The translations under genes and the position numbers were made by a program. Below the pieces are notes generated by a model. It ran no database searches. It was given only the letters and a program-made list of their open reading frames with translations, and was not told the origin of the DNA. From an uncultured Schlesneria sp. (GTDB lineage: Bacteria > Planctomycetota > Planctomycetia > Planctomycetales > Planctomycetaceae), in assembly GCA_903834925.1 (NCBI GenBank), contig CAILLA010000081.1, forward strand, positions 1 through 64,000: 64,000 nt of DNA, written 5' to 3'. Shown one piece after another: positions 57,108 to 64,000 of this stretch (the stretch's first letter is position 1; the number at the start of each line of letters is the position of its first letter).

Positions 57108-59600
57108 ATGATGAACTCGTTCATACGTTACGGCTACGTGCTGATCAGTATCTTCACGGCGGGAACTGATTTTAGTTGGGCCCAACTGGATGCAGATCCC
57201 ATCACGACAAAGTCCGGGCAGGACACCGCCGAATCAGGCTTAAAGTCGGTTGCAACCGATTCACTGGGAGATCCGTTACCCAAAGGAGCAATTCGGCGCT
57301 TTGGCACATTGCGGATGAAACACAACCCAGGTATCACGATCGAACTGGCGCTGTCACCGGATGAAAAATCGATCGTCTCCATGAACTCGGACGTCGTGGT
57401 CTGGGATTCGATGACAGGAAAAGAAAAATGGAGATCGAATGCGGATATAAAGAGAACTGGCTCCTGCTACGGAAATCGACTGTTGGCATTTTCTTCCGAC
57501 AGTTCGCGGTTTTTCACTCCGGCGACAGGACGCTCGTTTGAGGTCTGGAACACCGAAACCGGAACGAGTGAAATGATTGCTGTTCAAGGTTCGCAACTTC
57601 CGACTCGAAACGCGGGCAACGCGATATCGATCGACGTGAGCAGGGATGGAACAAGGATTGCCCTCGGCAATGGTGATGGCCTGAGTCTCTTTGACCAGGA
57701 GGGAAACGTGATCTTTGAAGTTGCAAACGAATCGCTGAATGGACCCGATACCAACAAGGACCGTTTGGCGTTTGGCGGCAGTTACTGTTACGGACGATTT
57801 TCTCCTGATGGTAAAACGCTGGCGGTGGCTGCGGATGATCACGTTGACGAGGTTCGTCTGTTTCGTGTCGAAGATGGCAAACTTCTGACATCCGTTGCCG
57901 TCAAAGAACGCATCGTGAGAATGGAGTTTTCTCCCAACGGTCGGCAATTGGCCGCAACGGAACGTGACAACGCCGTTCGCCTTTATGATGTCGAAAGCGG
58001 TAAACCAATCTGGTCCCGCGTGATTGAACTTTCGAATATCTACGAAACTTATACGTCAGCGATCGCCTTCAGCCCTGACGGAAAGACAATCGCAGCCGGT
58101 GCAACCGACCATTTGATTTATTTACTTAACGCCGAATCCGGCGAAGTCAGTGGACGGCTGACGGGAACCAGCTGGTATCCGTGGGCGCTCGCCTTCACTG
58201 CGGATAGCAAGCGACTTTACTCGTCCGGCTGGGACAGCAATATCCGGAGCTGGGACGTTGAACAACAAAGACAACTTCCCCTACCGAGCGGCATCCGCGC
58301 ATCTTCCGTGGTAACGATCTCGCCTGACGGAAAGTTGATTGCCTACGTTGATGACAACAGCAATGTGCATCTCGTTGACGCAAGAACGGGTGATCAACGG
58401 CAGGTCATGAGCGTCGACAAAATGGAGTTATCGGTTCTGCGTTTTTCGGCGAACAGTTCGATTCTTGCCTGTGGTGGAAGTTTGGGTGATCAAGTTCAAG
58501 TCGTCGTTTGGAATGTCGCCGATGGAAAGCAGCAGCAACTCTTCCATTGGGACAAGGGCCGCGATCCACATTCCCAGGTCGAAGCTCTGGCATTTACTCC
58601 GAACGGAACTCACCTGGTTGTGGCGGTGTTTCGCCAGGATTCCATTTCGGCTTGGGATCTTTCGAATGGGCAACGCGTTGCTGAACTCAAACACGAACGC
58701 GTTTACGGAATGGCCTTTAGTCCCGACGGAAAAATGTTGGCAAGTGCCGGTTGGGATAAGGCGATTCGCTTCTGGGAAACGAGTGAATGGAAAGCTCATC
58801 ATTCGCACCAATTGTCCGACGATGACGGACAGAAAGGTGACGCACGAATGTATTCAGTCTGCTATGCCTCCGATGGTTCACTCGCAACGGCCCATTTGGA
58901 CGGTGTCGTCAGGATCTGGGATTCCGCCGAAATGCAGCTTCGTTCGCAGTTCGCGGTGGAAGGTCGTTTCACGTTTGGCGCGATGAATTATTCCCCCGAC
59001 GGTCTCTGGCTTGTGACGGGGAATAACGTTGGCGACGTCGACATATGGGATTCCTGGACAGGCAAGAAAGTGAAAACGGTCGGTTCGCATGCCAGCACGA
59101 TCTACACCGTCAGCTTCGGTCGTGTTTCGGGGACGCTGGTCAGCGGCGGAAGTGACGATATTTGCTATCAATGGGACCTGCGATCGCCCGGAATAAATGT
59201 CGCTGCCTTGGACATGAACCAGTTATGGAAGGATCTCGCCGGAGCAAACCCGACAGTGGCTTACCATGCCATGCTGGCGTTAGCGTCGGTTCCTGACCGG
59301 ACGGTCGAGTTACTGTCCGATAAACTTCGATCCGTCCAATCAGTCATCGACCCGGAACGGGAGGGACGGCACCCATCAGCAGAAGAAAGCGAGCGTCGCA
59401 CGCGAATGATGCAGGCAATGACCGAGCGAAGTCCAAAAGTGAAATCCATCAACACGATTCGCCGAGCGATCGCGCTATTGATCAACGTGGGAACTCCAGC
59501 AGCCAGGCAAGTGCTGGAAGACCTCGCATCCCGAGACCCAAACGGAGAGTTGGGAAAACTGGCAAATTCCGCATTAAAGTGTGGTTGGGATCAGCAATGA
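57108..59600 (+). CDS. Secreted WD40-repeat protein
   Basis: 830 residues from the ATG at 57108 (MMNSFIRYGYVLISIFTAGTDFSWA), chosen because a signal peptide follows; ATG 57045 is the alternative. The body is a string of WD40-type blades, recurring as FSPDGKxLAxA...VRLxDVExG (for example MEFSPNGRQLAATERDNAVRLYDVESGKP and FSPDGKTIAAGATDHLIYLLNAESGE), probably two seven-bladed propellers. The last ~130 residues are helical (LWKDLAGANPTVAYHAMLALASVPD...RRAIALLINVGTPAARQVLEDLASRDPNG), a common tail in planctomycete WD40 proteins. Function unknown. Confidence 0.9.
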   Translation: MMNSFIRYGYVLISIFTAGTDFSWAQLDADPITTKSGQDTAESGLKSVATDSLGDPLPKGAIRRFGTLRMKHNPGITIELALSPDEKSIVSMNSDVVVWDSMTGKEKWRSNADIKRTGSCYGNRLLAFSSDSSRFFTPATGRSFEVWNTETGTSEMIAVQGSQLPTRNAGNAISIDVSRDGTRIALGNGDGLSLFDQEGNVIFEVANESLNGPDTNKDRLAFGGSYCYGRFSPDGKTLAVAADDHVDEVRLFRVEDGKLLTSVAVKERIVRMEFSPNGRQLAATERDNAVRLYDVESGKPIWSRVIELSNIYETYTSAIAFSPDGKTIAAGATDHLIYLLNAESGEVSGRLTGTSWYPWALAFTADSKRLYSSGWDSNIRSWDVEQQRQLPLPSGIRASSVVTISPDGKLIAYVDDNSNVHLVDARTGDQRQVMSVDKMELSVLRFSANSSILACGGSLGDQVQVVVWNVADGKQQQLFHWDKGRDPHSQVEALAFTPNGTHLVVAVFRQDSISAWDLSNGQRVAELKHERVYGMAFSPDGKMLASAGWDKAIRFWETSEWKAHHSHQLSDDDGQKGDARMYSVCYASDGSLATAHLDGVVRIWDSAEMQLRSQFAVEGRFTFGAMNYSPDGLWLVTGNNVGDVDIWDSWTGKKVKTVGSHASTIYTVSFGRVSGTLVSGGSDDICYQWDLRSPGINVAALDMNQLWKDLAGANPTVAYHAMLALASVPDRTVELLSDKLRSVQSVIDPEREGRHPSAEESERRTRMMQAMTERSPKVKSINTIRRAIALLINVGTPAARQVLEDLASRDPNGELGKLANSALKCGWDQQ

Positions 59601-59696
59601 CGCGAAACGAGTGAAAATCTCGTTGCAGGAAGTTGTGCCAACCGTTTGCGTGGATGACTGGCACCATACCTAACTGTTTCGACAGGAGTTCTCATC

Positions 59697-60599
59697 ATGA
59701 CCATGATTGGAATCAGCCCAACGGTCGATTTTGCATTCAAGTTAATGTTGGGAAGCCCCGAACATGTTCGGGTGACAATCCACTTCCTGAACGCAATTCT
59801 GGGATGCCAGACTCGAATTACTTCGGTCGAATTTCTAAATCCAAATTTGGGTAAAGAAAGGAACGAAGACAAATTAGCCGTTCTGGACATTCTGGCCACG
59901 GACAATCACGGCCGACAGATGAATATCGAGGTTCAGACGACGCTCCCGATGGGGATTCTTCAACGTCTGGCATACTATGATGCCCGACTGTTCGTCGATC
60001 AGCTCAAGGAAGGAGAAAAGTATCACCAATTGCGTCCGGCAATTGTCATCTGCGTTCTGACAAAGCCGTTATTTCCTCAACGGCCGGAGTTGCATTCGGA
60101 CTTTCGTATGCGGGACGCGACGGGAAACCTTTTCAGCGACGACTTGCAGATTCACACATTGGAATTGACGAAGCTGAATGTAAAACGTGAGAATCTAGCG
60201 AGTGCGACACCAGTAGAGCGTTGGGCCTATTTTTTGTCGAACGCCGAGACGATGACCGACGCAGAAATCCGCGAACTTTTCGTCGAACCTGAATTTGTAG
60301 AAGCGGCAGGAGTGCTGGAAATGATTAACCAAACCCCCGAACAACTTTTAGAGTATCGAGCAAGGAAGAAATTCCAGATGGACGAAATCGCGCGCCTGGA
60401 TTATGCCCGCGAAGAAGGTCTTGAAGAAGGACTTGAAAAGGGACTTGAAAAAGGGGAGTTCATCGGACAGATCGGAATTTTGCAGTCGATTCTCGGAATT
60501 TCTGAACCAACGCGCGAGTCACTCTTGAGCTACGATCTACCTCAACTCTCGGAACTGTCGAAGCAACTTCAGCAACAGTTGAGTAGTCGCGGTCGTTGA
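59697..60599 (+). CDS. Rpn family recombination-promoting nuclease / PD-(D/E)XK transposase-like protein
   Basis: 300 residues. N-terminus SPTVDFAFKLMLGSPEHVRVTIHFLNAIL matches the Rpn/PDDEXK_2 family; active-site region LDILATDNHGRQMNIEVQTT (Asp ... Glu-x-Gln) is followed by RLAYYDARLFVDQLKEGEKYHQLRPAIVICVL. The C-terminal tail EEGLEEGLEKGLEKGEFIG is the repeat-rich segment common in this family. Members nick DNA and promote RecA-independent recombination or act in phage defence; they are often horizontally acquired. Start ATG at 59697, shortly after CAGGAG. Confidence 0.9.
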   Translation: MTMIGISPTVDFAFKLMLGSPEHVRVTIHFLNAILGCQTRITSVEFLNPNLGKERNEDKLAVLDILATDNHGRQMNIEVQTTLPMGILQRLAYYDARLFVDQLKEGEKYHQLRPAIVICVLTKPLFPQRPELHSDFRMRDATGNLFSDDLQIHTLELTKLNVKRENLASATPVERWAYFLSNAETMTDAEIRELFVEPEFVEAAGVLEMINQTPEQLLEYRARKKFQMDEIARLDYAREEGLEEGLEKGLEKGEFIGQIGILQSILGISEPTRESLLSYDLPQLSELSKQLQQQLSSRGR

Positions 60600-60645
60600 T
60601 TCTCGCCCTCACAACGGCGTTGGTCTAATACGGCGATTAGATTAG

Positions 60646-60803
60646 CGACACGCACTTTGGTCACGACGCATCGAGTTTACGCCGGGTATTGTCGATTGTC
60701 AGCAATGACTTATTGATGCATTAAGGTGAATGCCAATCGAGTCGACGCTGGCCCGCCTTTGTCTTTCGAACGCCCGGATCGTAAGAAAGTGAAGTGTCCC
60801 CCC
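60646..60803. repeat. MITE-like element flanking the TA locus, copy 1
   Basis: About 158 bp, directly repeated at 61662-61820 with roughly 80 percent identity by eye (shared TCGAGTTTACGCCGGGTATT-type core). Ends (GACACGCACTT ... AAGTGAAGTGTCC) are degenerate inverted repeats. No gene inside. Confidence 0.8.
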
Positions 60804-60816
60804 CACGGCTTGAACT

Positions 60817-61116
60817 TTAACTCCGTCGCTTTCGCCATTTTTCGAATGACCGGGCGGTATGCAGAGTTCCGAGAAAGAACACTGATGTCTCAGTGACGGA
60901 AAAAAGAACGATATACGGGAATCGTTTTACCTGTTGGTAACGAAGCCCATTGAAAGTCAGGGCGAAGCTGTCCGGATCAGAGATTATTGATTCCGTTGCT
61001 TGCAACACGTTCGCTGCGAACGCATCACCCAAACCGGCTGAGCGACTGTCGTACCAGTTTGCCGCTTAAATGACATCGTTCTCAAACTCAGGGTGATACC
61101 GTATGGTTCTAGCCAT
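60817..61116 (-). pseudogene. RelE/ParE-type toxin gene with in-frame stop
   Basis: Reconstructed minus-strand frame starts MARTIRYHPEFENDVI at ATG 61116, hits TAA at 61066-61068 (codon 17, where Glu is expected: DVI-E-AANWYDSRSAGLG), and continues open to KWRKRRS at 60817. The rest is a normal plasmid-stabilisation/RelE fold (FAANVLQATESIISDPDSF, VKRFPYIVLFSV, VFFLGTLHTARSFEKWRKR). The ATG overlaps the antitoxin stop by 8 bp (ATGGCTAG), the usual arrangement. The toxin is probably inactive; translation from a later start would lack the first strand and helix. Confidence 0.8.
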
Positions 61117-61330
61117 CACGGGACCCGATTTTTTCCCAGACAGATTGATGTTCCCGACCGATTTCGGGATTTAATGTCATTTGACTTAAACGCCGCAGTC
61201 CCTCTTTCTCAACCCAATCCGGGAGTGGGATTTCTGACGAAGATTCGCCCAACTGATCCCAAAGCATCTCGATAATCCGGAGTTTCTCGGACGCGGGCAG
61301 GTCAAGAAGTTCGGAATTGCTGATGGACAT
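61109..61330 (-). CDS. Antitoxin, addiction-module component family
   Basis: 73 residues: MSISNSELLDLPASEKLRIIEMLWDQLGESSSEIPLPDWVEKEGLRRLSQM, matching the small acidic Unstab_antitox / addiction-module component family that neutralises RelE/ParE-type toxins. Intact and first in the operon, with the broken toxin gene overlapping its stop. No DNA-binding domain is obvious. Confidence 0.88.
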   Translation of the reverse strand: MSISNSELLDLPASEKLRIIEMLWDQLGESSSEIPLPDWVEKEGLRRLSQMTLNPEIGREHQSVWEKIGSRDG

Positions 61331-61980
61331 GGGTGGCTCCAGAGTGGCAACTGTCGACGGGTTACTCTACTTCACGCGTTGGGAAGACGCGAGCAAGATC
61401 TTCTCATGGAAGGCAGCAAGGATATTTTACTGCGGAGGCGATTTGCACGCCAGAACAATGCATCCTCTGCATGGCTGACGACGGCGGCACGACACTCGCC
61501 GTTTTGGCCTTGTCCGTCAGGCCGTCCAACCAGACCAAATTTGCACTCACTTGGGCGAGCCAAAGCGGAAAGCAAGAATTGTTGGAAAGAAAGAAAGCCG
61601 CCCGGTGTCGAGCGGCTTTCTTGTGTTGGCAGGCTTCAATGGCTTGAAGAATGTCAAGATTGGGGACACTGCACTTCAGTCGAGACGCATCGAGTCTACG
61701 TCGGGTATTGTCGATCGTCAGCAATGTCGTATTGATGCGTTAAGGCGAATGTCAATCGAGTCGACGCTTGCCTGCCGTTGTCATTCAAGCGCCCTGATCG
61801 TGAGAAAGTGCGGTGTCCCCGTGCCCGAATTGCGTCGTGCAGCTATTGACCTAATGGGACATTTGCGAGACGACAAACAGTTGGTGGTGTTACTGGACGG
61901 TTTGAATGCGAACACACCTCGCTAAATGTATTTCCAACCACGAAAAAGGTGTGTTCCCATTGACCGCCATTCGATTCCTC
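61331..61980. repeat. Intergenic repeats downstream of the TA locus
   Basis: Contains one GCTTTCCAC/GTGGAAGC-family palindrome (61533-61576), a stem-loop AGAAAGCCGC...GCGGCTTTCT (61590-61619), and the second MITE-like copy (61662-61820). A frame 61551-61925 exists but crosses all three repeats and is not supported as a gene. Confidence 0.7.
61662..61820. repeat. MITE-like element flanking the TA locus, copy 2
   Basis: 159 bp with 15-bp imperfect terminal inverted repeats, GGGGACACTGCACTT (61662-61676) and AAGTGCGGTGTCCCC (61806-61820), 14 of 15 matching. Direct relative of 60646-60803. No obvious target-site duplication could be read by eye. Confidence 0.82.
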
Positions 61981-64000
61981 TCATTGACGCTTTACTTCGT
62001 CGAGTCGACGAGGAATCTTCAGCAGCTTGAATTTCTGAGATTCCGACTGGATCAAAACGTGAAGATCGTCGAGAACTTTTGTTCCAAGATAGGACGTACT
62101 TCCCACATTGGAGTCTACGCTGAGATCGCGCAGGACGGTTTCATTGACGCGATCATAGACAAACCGCTGTCCAATTAACCATCCTTTCCCATCCGGAAAC
62201 CACTGTAGCGGTTCGGGGCCAACGACAAAAACCAGACCCAGGTTTCCGTCCGCATAGGCAATCTTGTTGATCGGATGTGCGGAAATTAATTGCCCCGACT
62301 TTGTACTCCAGACAAAGATAAACTGTCCGCTACTTGCATCTGCTCGCACACCAATCGCCTGTGCCGCAAATTCCTTGCCGTCTAACGAAAACGAGATGGC
62401 GGAAACGCGGGCGCTGGCAAACCGTTCGAGAATTCCGGCATCAATCATCCCGACTTTGTCTCCTGACTCCAAATCGTAAAATGTAATGATTCCTGCCGAC
62501 GGTCGATCGATATAGGCCAGATAACGTCCTCCAGGACTACAGACGAGCCGCCCATAACTACAGTCAATTTCAGGATCGGCGATCACTTTTCGTTCGACAG
62601 TCCCTTTGGGAAGTGAAATCACATCAAACGGCTTGCCTTCGCCGTAATCCAGGGCGAGCAATCGCGTCGGATTGGCGAATAAAATTCCGGCGCCGAGATC
62701 TTCATGCGGTATTTTCACGACGAGTTTCTTTTTGACGACGTCGCCGACCAGAATCGCTTTTTTTGTGAAATCGACGACCGCCAGATACTTTCCATCTTGG
62801 GAAATCGTTGGTCCCCTCAACATCGTCGCGTCGGGCAATTCATTCACGGCTCCCGCCATACCAGACTCGCGACCCGTCTGCAGATTGTAGATGTAATAAT
62901 TCGTATCGACGCTCAACTTTTGACTCGCCGCAGCGGCTGCAAACGTGGCCGCACCACGCGCGTAAATCATGCGGGTTCCGTCGAACGACTGGCCGGGAAC
63001 TCGAATTTCAAAATCCAGAACCTGCGGCGGATTTTTCTCTGAAGGTCCAGGATCGATATCCATGGTCCAGCCACGAACCCGATTTTCCGGATGTTCCGCT
63101 ACGGTCGATTCCGTGGTTGGAACGGCTTGATTAACGGCTTCACCGGTTAACAATTGATTCTGGGGTGCAGTTGGCGGCTTGGAAGCAGTTTCATTAGCGG
63201 CGGTCATCACGGCCGATGACAACCCCGCCATTTCAGTCTTTAATCGATCAATCGATTTCGTGAGATCGTTCAGTTCATTTTGTAATTCCCGGTATTCAAA
63301 AGATGACTTATTGGCACGAGGATCATTTGCGAGTTCCTGCATTCGTGGCAGCATTTTTGTCTCGAGGGCGAAACGCAATTCGGCGTACTGTCTGACGGCA
63401 TCGCGGACTTCCGGGGATTTGGGTAGCTTTAATCTGGTATCCGCAAAATCATTCCGTTCCTGTCGCAATTGTTCGGCCGCACTCTTCTGCTTCGCGTCGT
63501 CCATTCTGGCGGCCGCTTGAATGAGAGCCCTTTCTAATGCATCAATCGGCGACTTCAACACCGCGTGCCGCTTAGCGACAATGTCGGTCACACTGCGGCT
63601 CCATTCGGTATGTCGCTTAAATGCTTCGAGTTCTTCGGCGTCACGCTTGGCGGTTCTTTCCTGATGTTCCCGAGCCTCTTTGAACATCTTTTCGAAATCG
63701 GCATTCATCGAATCGTTCGAGGAAGGGGGCGACGGACTGACATTCGCCGTCGACTGCGTTACCGCTGCAAGCTGTCGAGGATCGTTTCCCGTCAGGTCCG
63801 TGCTGGGTGTTCGCGGCAGCAATGTGCAGACAGCAAAAATCGCGATCGCAAGAACACTCACTGTCGCGACAATTTTGTAGACGGGCTGAGTGTCGCCTCG
63901 TCTAGCAGTCGATCGGCCAGTCACACGAAATCGGGTTCCGCAGTTCGAGCATTTGATCGAACCACTATCCGAGTCGGAACCAGGCTGAGTCCGGAGATTG
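61981..64000 (-). CDS. Zinc-ribbon/TM/coiled-coil/propeller protein, 5' end outside window
   Basis: The frame is open from 61981 to the right edge, so the N-terminus is missing. The visible part begins with half a zinc ribbon (SGSIKCSNCGTRFRV, CxxC), then a membrane segment (YKIVATVSVLAIAIFAVCTLL), a Ser/Pro linker, a long coiled-coil region (EKMFKEAREHQERTAKRDAEELEAFK to LNDLTKSIDRLKTEMAGL), and a WD40/TolB-like beta-propeller (GPTISQDGKYLAVVDFTKKAILVGD, LVCSPGGRYLAYIDRPSAGIITFYDLESG). A zinc-ribbon plus one TM plus propeller is a recurrent planctomycete architecture. GTG at 63924 could look like a start but would drop the zinc ribbon. Function unknown. Confidence 0.85.
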   Translation of the reverse strand, partial: NLRTQPGSDSDSGSIKCSNCGTRFRVTGRSTARRGDTQPVYKIVATVSVLAIAIFAVCTLLPRTPSTDLTGNDPRQLAAVTQSTANVSPSPPSSNDSMNADFEKMFKEAREHQERTAKRDAEELEAFKRHTEWSRSVTDIVAKRHAVLKSPIDALERALIQAAARMDDAKQKSAAEQLRQERNDFADTRLKLPKSPEVRDAVRQYAELRFALETKMLPRMQELANDPRANKSSFEYRELQNELNDLTKSIDRLKTEMAGLSSAVMTAANETASKPPTAPQNQLLTGEAVNQAVPTTESTVAEHPENRVRGWTMDIDPGPSEKNPPQVLDFEIRVPGQSFDGTRMIYARGAATFAAAAASQKLSVDTNYYIYNLQTGRESGMAGAVNELPDATMLRGPTISQDGKYLAVVDFTKKAILVGDVVKKKLVVKIPHEDLGAGILFANPTRLLALDYGEGKPFDVISLPKGTVERKVIADPEIDCSYGRLVCSPGGRYLAYIDRPSAGIITFYDLESGDKVGMIDAGILERFASARVSAISFSLDGKEFAAQAIGVRADASSGQFIFVWSTKSGQLISAHPINKIAYADGNLGLVFVVGPEPLQWFPDGKGWLIGQRFVYDRVNETVLRDLSVDSNVGSTSYLGTKVLDDLHVLIQSESQKFKLLKIPRRLDEVKRQ

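Noticed and set aside
61551-61925. A 124-codon plus-strand frame
   Set aside because: It runs through a palindrome, a stem-loop and a MITE-like repeat; only the last ~35 codons look protein-like and match nothing I recognise.
1-64000. CRISPR arrays, rRNA or tRNA genes, and a reverse transcriptase
   Set aside because: No regularly spaced repeat series, no rRNA-like blocks or tRNA cloverleaf, and no RT motif in any substantial frame were seen. The GATTCGAAC string near 99 lies in a repeat, not a tRNA.

Overview
This window is most likely chromosomal DNA of a planctomycete (phylum Planctomycetota, Planctomycetales-like). The strongest evidence is the phylum-typical set of a giant cytochrome-domain PSCyt1/DUF1549/DUF1553 protein (9294-12812) paired with a Tat-exported DUF1501 protein (12942-14402), a second DUF1501 protein (35885-37378), many small secreted or lipoprotein hypotheticals, PQQ-propeller and WD40 proteins, weak or absent Shine-Dalgarno sites, and long intergenic regions full of palindromic repeats. 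I cannot name the genus from the sequence alone.

Layout. 1-9.3 kb: a convergent pair of large defence/conflict-type proteins, TIR-NACHT-FGE (613-3576, +) and SIR2-NACHT-FGE (4346-7705, -). Their C-terminal ends look like variable repeats of a diversity-generating retroelement (DGR): 12 of 24 residues differ in a block of identical length, mostly at positions compatible with template adenines. The block is followed by an almost identical terminus and an identical short GC hairpin 55 bp after each stop codon. No reverse transcriptase or template repeat is visible here, so they would have to be served in trans. 9.3-18.4 kb: the PSCyt1/DUF1553 + DUF1501 pair, hypotheticals, a histone-deacetylase-family hydrolase and a repeat-rich island. 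18.7-39 kb: mostly housekeeping: thiC, a CE15-like esterase, an NfeD-like membrane protein, a MOSC protein, an OleC-like AMP ligase, gyrA, an HtrA protease, a histidine kinase/sigma-54 activator operon, the rplM-rpsI ribosomal operon, DUF1501 and an alpha/beta hydrolase.

39-47.5 kb: a type I restriction-modification locus (hsdM, hsdS, hsdR) followed by radC. hsdM carries an in-frame amber codon near its start. The hsdM-hsdS gap is filled by an IS200-like Y1 transposase gene, also interrupted by an amber codon, and a twofold repeated ~260-bp palindromic array. 47.6-60.6 kb: a PQQ propeller protein, a 1665-residue TPR protein with an embedded C39-like papain-fold peptidase domain, an operon DUF350 - YgiB/YjfM-like lipoprotein - glutathionylspermidine-synthase-family ATP-grasp enzyme (the same trio as E. 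coli yjfL-yjfM-yjfC), a WD40 protein and an Rpn-type PD-(D/E)XK nuclease. 60.8-61.3 kb: a toxin-antitoxin pair with an intact antitoxin and a nonsense-mutated RelE/ParE toxin, bracketed by two copies of a MITE-like element. 62-64 kb: a zinc-ribbon/TM/coiled-coil/propeller protein that runs off the window edge.

At least seven short repeat families recur between genes. The most prominent is a ~97-bp double-hairpin element bounded by GTGCCACTG/CAGTGGCAC (five full copies plus one degenerate). The most noteworthy system is the convergent, apparently DGR-diversified TIR/SIR2-NACHT pair.
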